DNA from: Actinomadura litoris
GTDB lineage: Bacteria > Actinomycetota > Actinomycetes > Streptosporangiales > Streptosporangiaceae
Assembly (NCBI RefSeq): GCF_009733595.1
Contig: NZ_WOFH01000001.1
Coordinates: 951,625 to 1,015,624 of the forward strand
Direction: 5' to 3'
Length of the DNA: 64,000 bases
Both the position numbers and the translations under genes were made by a program. Of this stretch, positions 17,081 through 25,733 are shown piece after piece. The notes under the pieces are model-generated. The model made no database searches. It saw only the letters and a list, made by a program, of their open reading frames with translations, and was not told the DNA's origin. How positions within the stretch are numbered: position 1 is the stretch's first letter; the number at the start of each line of letters is the position of its first letter.

Positions 17081-17929
17081 GTGGGACTTGTGGAGGATGA
17101 GGACGCGGGCGGGACGTCCCGCCGCAAAGCGCTCTGGTTGATGGGCGCGGCCGCCGCCGGGCTCGCGGCGCTCGGAGCCGACGAGGCCCATCCGTCCCAG
17201 GGGTCGCGGGCGACGGCGCAGGCGGTGCCGACACCGCGCGCGCGGCCGGTCATCCATCCGACCCCGACGCCGACCCCCACCCCGACGCCGCGTCCCGCCG
17301 TGTGGACCCCGGCGAAGCTCACCGCGACGGAGACGCCGGTGCGTGAGCTGACGCAGCTCGTCCCGGCGCCGCCGCCGAACACGATCGCGCTGACCATCGA
17401 CGACGGGCCGAGCCCGCTGTGGACGCCGCGCGTGCTGGACCTGCTCGCCGAGCAGCGGATCCACGCGACGTTCTTCATCATCGGCGAGCAGGTGCAGGAG
17501 TTCCCCAAGCTCACCCGCCGCATCGCCGACGCCGGTCACCAGATCTGCAACCACACGATGACGCACCCCATCACGATCGGGGGCCTGTCGCGCAAGCGCG
17601 TCAACAAGGAGGTCGTGGACGCGCACAAGCGGATCGCCGACGTCACCGGCGTCGTGCCGCAGTTCTTCCGCTCGCCGGGCGGCGCGTGGTCCAAGACCGT
17701 CCTTGAGGTGGTCGCCGAGCACTCGATGCTGCCGATCGACTGGGCCGTCGACCCGCGCGACTGGTCGCGGCCGGGCGTCGGGCACATCCGCAGGACGCTG
17801 CTGCACGCGAAGGCGGGCAGCATCATGCTCTGCCACGACGGCGGCGGCGACCGCTCGCAGACGCTCGCGGCGCTGAAGACCGTCATCCCGAAGATGAAGA
17901 AGCGCGGCCTGACGTTCGTCGCGCTCTAG
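17081..17929 (+). CDS. Secreted polysaccharide deacetylase (CE4, NodB domain)
   Basis: A 282-residue exported deacetylase likely acting on N-acetylglucosamine polymers (peptidoglycan or chitin). The N-terminus carries a probable twin-arginine signal (TSRRKALWLMG plus an alanine-rich stretch), then a PTPTPTPT linker and a NodB domain with the metal motifs TIDDGPSP and NHTMTHP, RSPGGAW, and the catalytic LCHDG. GTG 17081 is used; GTG 17090 is an alternative. The TAG stop interlocks with the convergent mca stop (CTAG). Confidence 0.88.
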   Translation: MGLVEDEDAGGTSRRKALWLMGAAAAGLAALGADEAHPSQGSRATAQAVPTPRARPVIHPTPTPTPTPTPRPAVWTPAKLTATETPVRELTQLVPAPPPNTIALTIDDGPSPLWTPRVLDLLAEQRIHATFFIIGEQVQEFPKLTRRIADAGHQICNHTMTHPITIGGLSRKRVNKEVVDAHKRIADVTGVVPQFFRSPGGAWSKTVLEVVAEHSMLPIDWAVDPRDWSRPGVGHIRRTLLHAKAGSIMLCHDGGGDRSQTLAALKTVIPKMKKRGLTFVAL

Positions 17930-18786
17930 TCCGCGATCCCGGCCAGCCCGGCGAACAGGTCGGTCTCGGGGGTGGGCGACGCGACGTGCGAGCGGGCCAG
18001 GTGGTAGTCCTCGGTCGGCCAGACGTCGCGTTCGACGTCGCGCGGATGCGTCATGAAGCCCGCGCCCGGGTCGATCTGCGTCGCGTGGGCGAGCAGGGCC
18101 CGGTCGCGGACGGCGAAGTACTCCGCGCAGCGCACGCGCGTGGTGATGCCGAGTTCCGGGGCGTCGGACGGCCAGCCCTCAAGGATCGGGCCGATCTCCG
18201 ACGCGAGACCCCGCCCGGTCATGCCGTCGTGCAGCGCCTGGAACCACCGCCGGGAGAAGGCGCCCTGGTAGTAGAGCTTGAGCGGACGCCACGGACGTCC
18301 CGTCCCGGGATAGCGGGCGGGGTCGCCGGACGCGTCGAACGCCTCCACCGTCACCTCGTGGGTCCTGACGTGGTCGGGGTGCGGGTAGCCGCCCGTCTCG
18401 TCATAGGTCACGACCACGTGCGGACGGAACCCGCGCATCAGCTCCACCAGCGGGCGCGCCGCGTCGGCGAGCGGCGTCACCGCGAAGCAGCCGTCCGGGA
18501 GCGGCTCGCCCTCGCCCGGCAGCCCGGAGTCGGTGAACCCGAGGAAGCGGTGCCGGACACCGAGGATCGCGCGCGCCGCCTCCATCTCCGCGCGGCGGAT
18601 CGCGGGGAGGTCGGCGCGGACGTCCGGCCGGTCCATCGCCGGGTTGAGGACGTCGCCGCGCTCCCCTCCGGTGCAGGTCGCGACCATGACGTCCACGCCC
18701 TCGGCCGCGTACCTGGCCAGCGTCGCCGCGCCCTTGCTCGACTCGTCGTCGGGATGGGCGTGCACGCTCAGCAGGCGGAACGTCAT
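17926..18786 (-). CDS. mca: Mycothiol S-conjugate amidase
   Basis: Cleaves mycothiol S-conjugates to release a mercapturic acid and GlcN-Ins, a detoxification step of mycothiol-using actinobacteria. The 286-residue protein has the zinc motif HAHPDDESSKGAAT at its N-terminus, CTGGERGD, and the HPDH motif (GYPHPDHVRTH), matching Mca better than MshB. ATG 18786 overlaps the stop of the upstream MFS gene by ATGA, so the two are coupled. Efflux of the released mercapturate by the partner pump is an appealing inference. Confidence 0.9.
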   Translation of the reverse strand: MTFRLLSVHAHPDDESSKGAATLARYAAEGVDVMVATCTGGERGDVLNPAMDRPDVRADLPAIRRAEMEAARAILGVRHRFLGFTDSGLPGEGEPLPDGCFAVTPLADAARPLVELMRGFRPHVVVTYDETGGYPHPDHVRTHEVTVEAFDASGDPARYPGTGRPWRPLKLYYQGAFSRRWFQALHDGMTGRGLASEIGPILEGWPSDAPELGITTRVRCAEYFAVRDRALLAHATQIDPGAGFMTHPRDVERDVWPTEDYHLARSHVASPTPETDLFAGLAGIAD

Positions 18787-20207
18787 CGGGAGACCTTTCG
18801 GGCCGGGTAGAAGAAGGCGGGGACGAGCGTCACGGCGGAGAGCCCGACCGCCCACCAGAACGTCGCGCCGTAGGCGGCGGCGCCGGTGTGGTGGTCCAGC
18901 GAGTGCTGGAGGACGACCGCGAGCACGGCCGTGCCCAGCGACCCGCCGACCCGGTTGACGGTGTTGACGGCTCCGGCGGCGCGGGCCGCCTCGTCCGGCC
19001 GGACCGAGGCGTAGATCGTCGCCATGCCGGGCGCCATCACGACGCCGAGCCCCGCGCCGCGCAGCACCAGCGAGGCGACCAGCAGCCACCCGGGCGGGCC
19101 CGCGCCGAGCCGCGTGAACGCGAGCGTCCCGGCGAGCGTCAGCACGATCCCGGTGAGGATGAGCGGACGCGGCGCCACGCGGTCGGTGAGCCGCGAGGCG
19201 AAGTACGTCGCGACGGCGGTGCCGAGCGCCTGCGGCGCGAGGAGCAGCCCGGCCCCCAGCGCGGACGCGTGCTCGACCTGCTGGTAGTAGAGCGGCAGCA
19301 GCAGCATGGAGCTGTAGAGCGCCGCGCCTTGCAGGAACGAGTTGGCCGTCGCGACCGCGAAGCCGCGCCGCGCGAACAGCCGCAGGTCGATGAGCGCGTT
19401 CCCGCGGCGGCGCAGCGCGTGCGCCACGTAGGCGGTGAGCAGGCACGTCCCGGCGGCGAGGGGGACGGCGACGCGCGCCGGGGCCGCGCCGCCCGCGTCC
19501 CCCAGCTCGGAGAACCCGTAGACGATCGCGGCGAGGCCGGGCGAGAGCAGCGCCAGCCCGAGCGCGTCGAGCCGTCCGCCCTTCCCGCGCTCCCCCGCCG
19601 GGTCGGCCGGGACGTGCCGCTTCGCCAGCAGCAGCGTCAGCAGCCCGACGGGGACGTTCACCAGGAACATCCACCGCCAGTCGAGCCGTCCGACGACCAG
19701 CCCGCCGATCACCGGCCCGAGGACGGGCGCGAACGTCAGCGGCAGGACCGTGATGCCGAAGACCCGCCCGAGCCGCGCCGGACCGGCCGCGCGGACCACG
19801 ATCGACTGCCCGATCGGCTGGATCAGCCCGCCGCCGACGCCCTGGAGCACCCGGAACGCGATCAGGCTCCCGGCCGACCAGGCGAGCCCGCACAGCGCGG
19901 ACCCGGCGGTGAACAGCGCGACCGACGTCATCCACATCGTCTTCGCGCCGAACCGGTCGCTCGCCCAGCCCGCGAGCGGCATCACCATCGAGATCGCGAG
20001 CAGGTACCCGGCCGACACCCACTGGAGCGTGCCGACGGGGCTGCGGAACTCGCGGGCGACCGAGTCGAGGCCGACGGTGACGATCGTCGTGTCGAGCATC
20101 GCGAGGATCGGGCCGAGGACGAGGACGAACGACGTCTTCAGCAGCGCCGCGTCGAGCCGGTCCTGCGGCGCGGCCGCCTCGGGGGCGCGGCCGGCTGCGG
20201 TCTTCAC
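18783..20207 (-). CDS. DHA2-family MFS drug exporter
   Basis: A 474-residue 14-helix-type major facilitator of the EmrB/QacA class. Motif C-like PVLGPVIGG and motif A-like GWASDRFGAKTMW are present; N-terminal LDTTIVTVGLDSVAREF is typical of DHA2 pumps. GTG 20207 has a GGAGG site at 20212-20216. It heads a two-gene operon with mca, suggesting export of toxic compounds or their mercapturates. A perfect 17-bp dyad overlaps its promoter, so tight repression by an unlinked TetR- or MarR-type protein is expected; no such gene is adjacent. Confidence 0.9.
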   Translation of the reverse strand: MKTAAGRAPEAAAPQDRLDAALLKTSFVLVLGPILAMLDTTIVTVGLDSVAREFRSPVGTLQWVSAGYLLAISMVMPLAGWASDRFGAKTMWMTSVALFTAGSALCGLAWSAGSLIAFRVLQGVGGGLIQPIGQSIVVRAAGPARLGRVFGITVLPLTFAPVLGPVIGGLVVGRLDWRWMFLVNVPVGLLTLLLAKRHVPADPAGERGKGGRLDALGLALLSPGLAAIVYGFSELGDAGGAAPARVAVPLAAGTCLLTAYVAHALRRRGNALIDLRLFARRGFAVATANSFLQGAALYSSMLLLPLYYQQVEHASALGAGLLLAPQALGTAVATYFASRLTDRVAPRPLILTGIVLTLAGTLAFTRLGAGPPGWLLVASLVLRGAGLGVVMAPGMATIYASVRPDEAARAAGAVNTVNRVGGSLGTAVLAVVLQHSLDHHTGAAAYGATFWWAVGLSAVTLVPAFFYPARKVSR

Positions 20208-20216
20208 GCGGGACCT

Positions 20217-20264
20217 CCAAGTAGTTGTGATGAACCTAAAAGTAGGCTCATCACAACTACTTGG
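20217..20264. promoter_or_regulatory. Perfect 17-bp inverted-repeat operator at MFS-mca promoter
   Basis: CCAAGTAGTTGTGATGA (20217-20233) is repeated as its exact complement at 20248-20264 around a 14-bp centre that itself holds CCTA/TAGG. On the minus strand a promoter (TTGACC, 18 bp, TACTTT) runs through it. The layout is that of a repressor operator. Confidence 0.75.
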
Positions 20265-20287
20265 TCAAGCAGATATTTATGCTCGTC

Positions 20288-22549
20288 CTAGATTTCTTGG
20301 ACGACCGGCGCCGGGCGGCGCTCCCACGGCGCCTCCTCCTGGACGGCCTCGCCGTGCGAGACGCGGGGCAGCCACTCCAGCCAGCGCGGCAGGTACCAGT
20401 TCGCGCGCCCCAGCAGGGACATGAGGGCGGGCAGCAGCACCACCCGCACCACGGTCGCGTCGATCAGCACCGCGACCGCGAGGCCCACGCCGAGCTGCTT
20501 GAAGTCCTGCATCGACAGCGTCCCGAAGATCGCGAATGTGGCGATCATGATGACGGCGGCGCTGGTCACCACGCCCGCCGTCGACCGGACGCCGTCCGCG
20601 ACCGCCTGCGTGGTGGGCAGCCCCCGGTCGTATGCCTCCCGGATCCGCGAGACGACGAACACGTGGTAATCCATCGACAGCCCGAACAGCACGACGAACA
20701 CGAACAGCGGGATCCACGACTCCAGCGCCCCCGCGCCCTCCGTCCCGACCAGCGCGTCGCCCCAGCCGTGCTGGAACACCGCGACCATCACCCCGTACGC
20801 GGCGCCGACCGACAGCAGGTTCAGCGCGATCGCGCTGACCGCGATCACCACCGAGCGGAAGAACACCAGCATCAGCAGGAACGTGATCCCCATGACGAAC
20901 AGGAACACGGGCACGATCGCCGACTTGAGCTGGGCGTTGTAGTCGGTCGAGGAGGCGAGCTGCCCGGAGACCGCCGCCTGCGCGACCCCTCCGACCGTCT
21001 CCGGGACGATCTTCGTCCGCAACGTCTCCAGCGCGTGCTTGGACGCGGCGTCCGCGCCGGATCCCGCAAGCGGCACGTCGATCCGCGCGATGTTCTCCCG
21101 CTCGTGGACGGTGACGTCGATCGGCTCGTTCATCTCCCCGGACGCGACCGCCCGCCGCTTCAGCTCCTCGATCGCCGCCCGCACCTCCGGCGCGTCGATG
21201 TCGCGCGCCTTCACCACGACGGCGGCGGGCTCCGGGTTGCCGGGGAAGGCCGCGTTCAACTTGGTGTAGGTGGCCACGATGGGCTCGCCGGAGGGGATCT
21301 GCTGGTCGATCGAGAGCCGCTCGGTCCGCATGCCGAGCGCGGGCGCGGCCAGCACCAGCAGCACCCCCGCCGAGACCACCGCCGCGATCCCCGGACGCGC
21401 CAGGACGGGCCGCAGCAGAGCCCCCACCACACCGCCGCCCCCGCGGTGACGGTGTGACAGGTGGCCCGGCAGGTGGCCCGACGAGCCGTGCATCCGGTGC
21501 CGCCGGTGCAGCCGGTGCATCCGGCCCAGCCGGACGCGGCCGAAGTCGACCTTGTCGCCGAGCAGCGACAGCAGCGCGGGCAGGACGGTCACCGAGCCGA
21601 GCATGGCGATCAGCACGACGAGGATCGTCGCGACCGCGAAGCCCTTGAACAGCAGCAGTCCGGACAGGAACATCCCCGACATCGCCACCATCACGGTCAG
21701 CCCGGACACCAGCACCGACCGTCCCGAGGTGGCCGCCGCGATCGCCAGCGCGGCCTCCCGGTCGCGCCCGCGCGCCCGCTCCTCCCGTTCGCGCTGGAGG
21801 TAGAACAGGCAGTAGTCGACGCCGACCGCGAGCCCCATCAGCAGCATCACCGAGTTCGTCGTCTGGTCGACGTGCAGGGCGTGGCTGGTCACCGCGAGCA
21901 GCCCGCCCGCCGCGAGGAACGCCGTGAACGCCAGCACCACCGGCAGCACGGCCGCGAGCAGCGCCCCGAACGCCACCAGCAGGATGCCGATCGCGAGCGG
22001 CACCGCGGTCAACTCCGCGCGCTCGAAGTCGCTGCCGAGCGCGTGCTCGAACCAGGCGTCGGCGGTCGCGCCGCCGAACTCCCCCATCTCCACCGAGGGG
22101 TTGGCGCGCTGGGCCTTCGCGACCGCGGCCTGGACGGCGGGCAGCGGGTCGGGCGCCCCGTCCGGCGCCTCCTTCAGCGTGAACTGGACGATGACGTGCC
22201 GGCGGTCCTTGGACACCACGTCCGGGCGGAAGCCGGTGACCACCCCGCTGGCCCGCACGTTCGCGCGGACGGCGGCGGCCGCGCGGGTCATCTCCGGCGA
22301 CCCGGCGGCGTGGGCGCCACCGGAGATCAGCACGGTCTCCTGGTCGGGGTCCTCGATGCCCGCCTCGTCAAGGATCTTGGCGGCCCGCGCCGACTGGCCG
22401 GTGCCCTGCTCATGGTCGGCCATCGTGACCTGCCCGGTCATCCCGCCGAGCACCGCGGCGAGGACGACGAACAGCAGCCAGCCGGAGATGGCGAGGAGGC
22501 GGTGGCGCGCGCTCCAGCCGCCGAGCGCGGCGGCGAGGTTCCGTTTCAT
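20288..22549 (-). CDS. MMPL-family RND transporter
   Basis: A 753-residue actinobacterial MMPL (RND superfamily) exporter of lipids or hydrophobic compounds, driven by proton motive force. It shows an N-terminal helix (HRLLAISGWLLFVVLAAVLGG), a large extracytoplasmic loop, a block of helices with GLAVGVDYCLF, a second loop and a second helix block with GLSMDYHVFVVSRIRE, the duplicated RND layout. A His/Gly-rich cytoplasmic insert (HRLHRRHRMHGSSGH) lies mid-protein. ATG 22549 is taken as start. The divergent sensor kinase/regulator pair probably controls it. Confidence 0.9.
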   Translation of the reverse strand: MKRNLAAALGGWSARHRLLAISGWLLFVVLAAVLGGMTGQVTMADHEQGTGQSARAAKILDEAGIEDPDQETVLISGGAHAAGSPEMTRAAAAVRANVRASGVVTGFRPDVVSKDRRHVIVQFTLKEAPDGAPDPLPAVQAAVAKAQRANPSVEMGEFGGATADAWFEHALGSDFERAELTAVPLAIGILLVAFGALLAAVLPVVLAFTAFLAAGGLLAVTSHALHVDQTTNSVMLLMGLAVGVDYCLFYLQREREERARGRDREAALAIAAATSGRSVLVSGLTVMVAMSGMFLSGLLLFKGFAVATILVVLIAMLGSVTVLPALLSLLGDKVDFGRVRLGRMHRLHRRHRMHGSSGHLPGHLSHRHRGGGGVVGALLRPVLARPGIAAVVSAGVLLVLAAPALGMRTERLSIDQQIPSGEPIVATYTKLNAAFPGNPEPAAVVVKARDIDAPEVRAAIEELKRRAVASGEMNEPIDVTVHERENIARIDVPLAGSGADAASKHALETLRTKIVPETVGGVAQAAVSGQLASSTDYNAQLKSAIVPVFLFVMGITFLLMLVFFRSVVIAVSAIALNLLSVGAAYGVMVAVFQHGWGDALVGTEGAGALESWIPLFVFVVLFGLSMDYHVFVVSRIREAYDRGLPTTQAVADGVRSTAGVVTSAAVIMIATFAIFGTLSMQDFKQLGVGLAVAVLIDATVVRVVLLPALMSLLGRANWYLPRWLEWLPRVSHGEAVQEEAPWERRPAPVVQEI

Positions 22550-22657
22550 GGGTGTCCCCCCGAGGGTCAATGGGATGTGCTCGCAAAGGGGGATGCGGCA
22601 CGCCTTGAACGCTAGGAAGCGGCCCGGGGGAGGCGACATGGCCCTAGATGCCGGACG

Positions 22658-22679
22658 GGGGTGCACCTGAGTACACCCC
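22658..22679. promoter_or_regulatory. Candidate response-regulator dyad between MMPL and kinase genes
   Basis: GGGGTG (22658-22663) and CACCCC (22674-22679) form a 6-bp dyad with a 10-bp spacer in the 217-bp divergent intergenic region. It could bind the NarL-type regulator encoded downstream. Only position and symmetry support this. Confidence 0.3.
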
Positions 22680-22766
22680 ACGTCCGGGTTGCGGGCACAC
22701 TGTGCAGGCAGGACGCCCGCCGGAGACTGGAACCCGGAACGAAAAGGGCGGACGACGGAGGATCTG

Positions 22767-24080
22767 GTGAACGGTCAACTGGCGCGGCAGAGCAGATATC
22801 GGCGGCATCTCCTGGCCCCGGCGCGGGGACTGCGGCTGTGGCTGCTCGCGATCCCCACGATCCTGGTCGCCAGCTGGTTCATCACGGTGGTCTCGATGAT
22901 CACCGGGTTCCTGGGCGTGCTGCTGTTCCCGTCCGCGACGCTGCTGATGCGCAGGCAGGTCGACCGCTACCGCGACCTGATCAACCGCTGGACCGACGAG
23001 CACATCGAGCGGCCCTACCTGCCCGAGCCGCCCCGCGAGCACGGCGTCCAGGGCATCATCAAGCGGTTCGTCGCGCTGCTCACCGACCCGGCGACCTGGC
23101 GCGACTACCTGTGGGTGGCCGCCGACCCGGTCGTCGTCCTGTTCACCGCCGCGCTGCCTGGCCTGCTGATCCTGTACGGGGTCTGGGGGTTCCTGCTCGC
23201 CGCGTTCGCCGGCGGGATGATCGGCCACTACGGCGGCAGCGACTGGTACGCCTGGGTGCACGTCGACCCCGGCTACGACCGGGACGCCGAGCGCCTCGTC
23301 TCCACCCTCGTGATCGCCACCGCCTGCGTCGTCGCCGGCTTCCTCGCCGGCCCGCGGATGATGGCCGTGTACGGGCGCTGGGGCCGGCTGGTGCTCGGCC
23401 CGACCGAGAAGTCCCGGCTCGCGCTGCGCGTCCGGCACCTGTCGGAGACCCGCTCGGAGGCCGTGGACGCCTCCGCCGCCGAGCTGCGCCGCATCGAGCG
23501 CGACCTGCACGACGGCGCGCAGGCCCGGCTCGTCGCGATGGGCATGACGCTCGGCGCCATTGAGCACCTCCTCGACAAGGACCCCGCCAAGGCGCGGCTG
23601 CTGCTGGCCCAGACCCGCGAGTCCTCCGCGACGGCGCTGCACGAGCTGCGCGACCTCGTCCGGGGCATCCACCCGCCGGTCCTCGCCGACCGCGGCGTCG
23701 GCGACGCCGTCAAGGCCCTCGCGCTCGACCACCCGCTGAACGTCGAGGTCAACGTCGAGGTCCCCGGACGGCCCGAGCCGCCCGTCGAGTCCGCCGCCTA
23801 CTTCGCGGTGTCGGAGATCCTCACCAACGCCGCCAAGCACTCGGGCGCGCGGCGGGTCTGGATCGACATGCGGCACGAGGCGGGCATGCTCCGCGTCACG
23901 GTCACCGACGACGGGCGCGGCGGCGCCAGCCTCGACGCGGGCACCGGGCTGCGCGGGATCGAGCGCCGGATCGGTACATTCGACGGCGTCCTCGCCCTCA
24001 ACTCGCCCGTGGGCGGCCCGACCATCGTGACGCTGGAGCTGCCGTGCGCGTTGTCCTCGCCGAAGACCTCGCCCTCCTGA
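22767..24080 (+). CDS. Sensor histidine kinase (NarL/LiaS-type, HisKA_3)
   Basis: A 437-residue membrane kinase. It has two hydrophobic hairpins (about residues 25-60 and 120-210), then a HisKA_3 dimerisation helix with the phospho-His in ERDLHDGAQARLVAMG, and an HATPase_c domain (EILTNAAKHSGA, DDGRGG, GTGLRGIERR). GTG 22767 has a GGAGG site upstream. Its 3' end overlaps the response-regulator gene by 37 nt. The pair diverges from the MMPL transporter, its likely target. Confidence 0.9.
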   Translation: MNGQLARQSRYRRHLLAPARGLRLWLLAIPTILVASWFITVVSMITGFLGVLLFPSATLLMRRQVDRYRDLINRWTDEHIERPYLPEPPREHGVQGIIKRFVALLTDPATWRDYLWVAADPVVVLFTAALPGLLILYGVWGFLLAAFAGGMIGHYGGSDWYAWVHVDPGYDRDAERLVSTLVIATACVVAGFLAGPRMMAVYGRWGRLVLGPTEKSRLALRVRHLSETRSEAVDASAAELRRIERDLHDGAQARLVAMGMTLGAIEHLLDKDPAKARLLLAQTRESSATALHELRDLVRGIHPPVLADRGVGDAVKALALDHPLNVEVNVEVPGRPEPPVESAAYFAVSEILTNAAKHSGARRVWIDMRHEAGMLRVTVTDDGRGGASLDAGTGLRGIERRIGTFDGVLALNSPVGGPTIVTLELPCALSSPKTSPS

Positions 24081-24688
24081 GGGAGGGGCTCGTCAGCCTC
24101 CTCGAAACGCACGACTTCGAGATCGCCGCGGCCGTCGACAACGGCCCCTCGCTCCTGAAGGCCCTGCTCGACCACCGCCCGGACGTGGCGGTGGTCGACG
24201 TGCGGCTGCCCCCGTCCTTCACCGACGAGGGGCTCCAGGCGGCGCTGGAGGCGCGCCGCCGGGTGCCCGGCCTGCCCGTCCTCGTGCTGTCGCAGTACGT
24301 CGAGCAGCTCTACGCCCGCGAGCTGCTCGCCGACGGCAGCGGCGGCATCGGCTACCTGCTGAAGGACCGCGTGTTCGACGCCGCCCAGTTCGTGGACGCG
24401 GTCCGCCGGGTCGCCGGGGGCGGCACCGCGATGGACCCCGAGGTGATCTCCCGGCTGCTCGCGAGCAGCACCCGCGACTCCCCGCTCGGCCGCCTCACCC
24501 CCCGCGAGGGCGAGGTGCTGGAGCTGATGGCGCAGGGCCGCTCCAATGCCGCGATCGCCGAGAAGCTCGTGGTCACCGAGCGCGCCGTCACCAAGCACAC
24601 CGCCAACATCTTCGCCAAGCTCGACCTCCCGGTGACCGGCGACGACAACCGCCGTGTCCTGGCGGTGCTCGCCTACCTCAACCGGTGA
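24044..24688 (+). CDS. NarL/FixJ-family response regulator
   Basis: A 214-residue regulator partner of the preceding kinase. The receiver domain has the acidic pocket (AED near the start) and phospho-acceptor Asp in VAVVDVRLPP, the T/S position in LVLSQYV and the conserved Lys in YLLKDRV. The C-terminal LuxR helix-turn-helix is LTPREGEVLELMAQGRSNAAIA. GTG 24044 lies inside the kinase frame, giving translational coupling. Confidence 0.92.
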   Translation: MRVVLAEDLALLREGLVSLLETHDFEIAAAVDNGPSLLKALLDHRPDVAVVDVRLPPSFTDEGLQAALEARRRVPGLPVLVLSQYVEQLYARELLADGSGGIGYLLKDRVFDAAQFVDAVRRVAGGGTAMDPEVISRLLASSTRDSPLGRLTPREGEVLELMAQGRSNAAIAEKLVVTERAVTKHTANIFAKLDLPVTGDDNRRVLAVLAYLNR

Positions 24689-24750
24689 GGCGTTCCGGGG
24701 GCCGGAGGGGCATGATGTAGCTCCGCGAGATGGCCCCTTTGGAGGGTGCG

Positions 24751-25659
24751 ATGACCGTGGTCATGATCCTGCTCTGCCTGGCGATCGCCGGACGGGAGCT
24801 GTATCTGGCGTTCGAGCGCAGGCGCGGCGCGGGCGCACCCGAGATCGCCGACATCCGCACCCAGCTCGCCGCGCTGAAGGGCACCCGGGACGAGTTCGGC
24901 CGGTTCCGCTCGAAGGCCACTGGGTCCCTGGAGGAGACCGACGCCCGGATCCGCTCGCTGATCGCCCAGATCAACGACCGGATGGTGCCCGACGTCAACG
25001 AGCGCCTCGGCCGCCAGCGCGAGGCGGTGGAGCGGCTCGGCGGCGACGTCGCCGCCCTCCGCGCGCATCTCGTCAGGCGGCTCGACCAGGCGGTCGCCGC
25101 GTCCCTGGGCGCCGACCCGGTCGACTTCGTCGCGGGGGCGCTGGCGGCGGAGCCGTCCGTACGTCCCGCGCTCGCCGAGCCGTACGAGCGCTTCGCCGCC
25201 CATTACGGGCTGCGCGTCGAGCTGGCCGACCATGACCGCTACTACCTGTCGGGCCGCAGCCCCCGCGCGCTGGAGAGCGACTTCCTCGACCTGCTGACCG
25301 CCCTGCGCACCCGGTGCGAGCGAACAGGGGGCGAGCGAACAGGGGGCGAGCGGACGGCGAGCCCGCGGGCGGAGGGCACGGGCTCTCAAGGCACGGGCTC
25401 GATCGGCACGGGCTCGGATGGCTGGGCCGAGCCGCTGGTGTCGGCGCTGCGCGGCCTCGACCGCGGCGGCGCCGGGATCGGGCCGCTGCTGCTCGCCCGG
25501 ACGCCCGGATCGCTGGTCTGCGGCGTCCTGCCGCTCGCCGAACTGCTCCGCCCCGAGACCGCCCGGCTGCTGGACGACCCGGACGGCGCCGTCCTCCGCC
25601 TGCGCGACCTCCCCGACACCCGCGCCTGCGACCTCTCCTCCTGGCCCGCCCTCCACTGA
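24751..25659 (+). CDS. Hypothetical membrane-anchored coiled-coil protein
   Basis: I do not recognise a family. The 302-residue product begins with one transmembrane helix (VVMILLCLAIAGRELYLAF), then a helical, charge-rich region likely to form a coiled coil (about residues 30-110), a compact middle region, a low-complexity insert of short repeats (ERTGG x2-3 and GTGSQGTGSIGTGS at about 190-225), and a C-terminal domain. I chose ATG 24751 because GGAGGG sits four bases upstream. It is followed 74 nt later by the PEP-synthase-like gene and may be co-transcribed. Confidence 0.7.
   Translation: MTVVMILLCLAIAGRELYLAFERRRGAGAPEIADIRTQLAALKGTRDEFGRFRSKATGSLEETDARIRSLIAQINDRMVPDVNERLGRQREAVERLGGDVAALRAHLVRRLDQAVAASLGADPVDFVAGALAAEPSVRPALAEPYERFAAHYGLRVELADHDRYYLSGRSPRALESDFLDLLTALRTRCERTGGERTGGERTASPRAEGTGSQGTGSIGTGSDGWAEPLVSALRGLDRGGAGIGPLLLARTPGSLVCGVLPLAELLRPETARLLDDPDGAVLRLRDLPDTRACDLSSWPALH
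25318..25421 (+). repeat. In-frame short tandem repeats
   Basis: Two runs lie within the coiled-coil protein gene: GAGCGAACAGGGGGC-type units (25318-25353) and GGCACGGGCTC-type units (25376-25421). They encode ERTGG and GTGS repeats and would be prone to length change in frame. Confidence 0.55.
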
Positions 25660-25733
25660 CCTCCCAGACCGGGAATTCGCGGGCTGACCTGCGGATTCTA
25701 GATAGTGGGCGAACCCCCGAGGGAACGGAGTCC

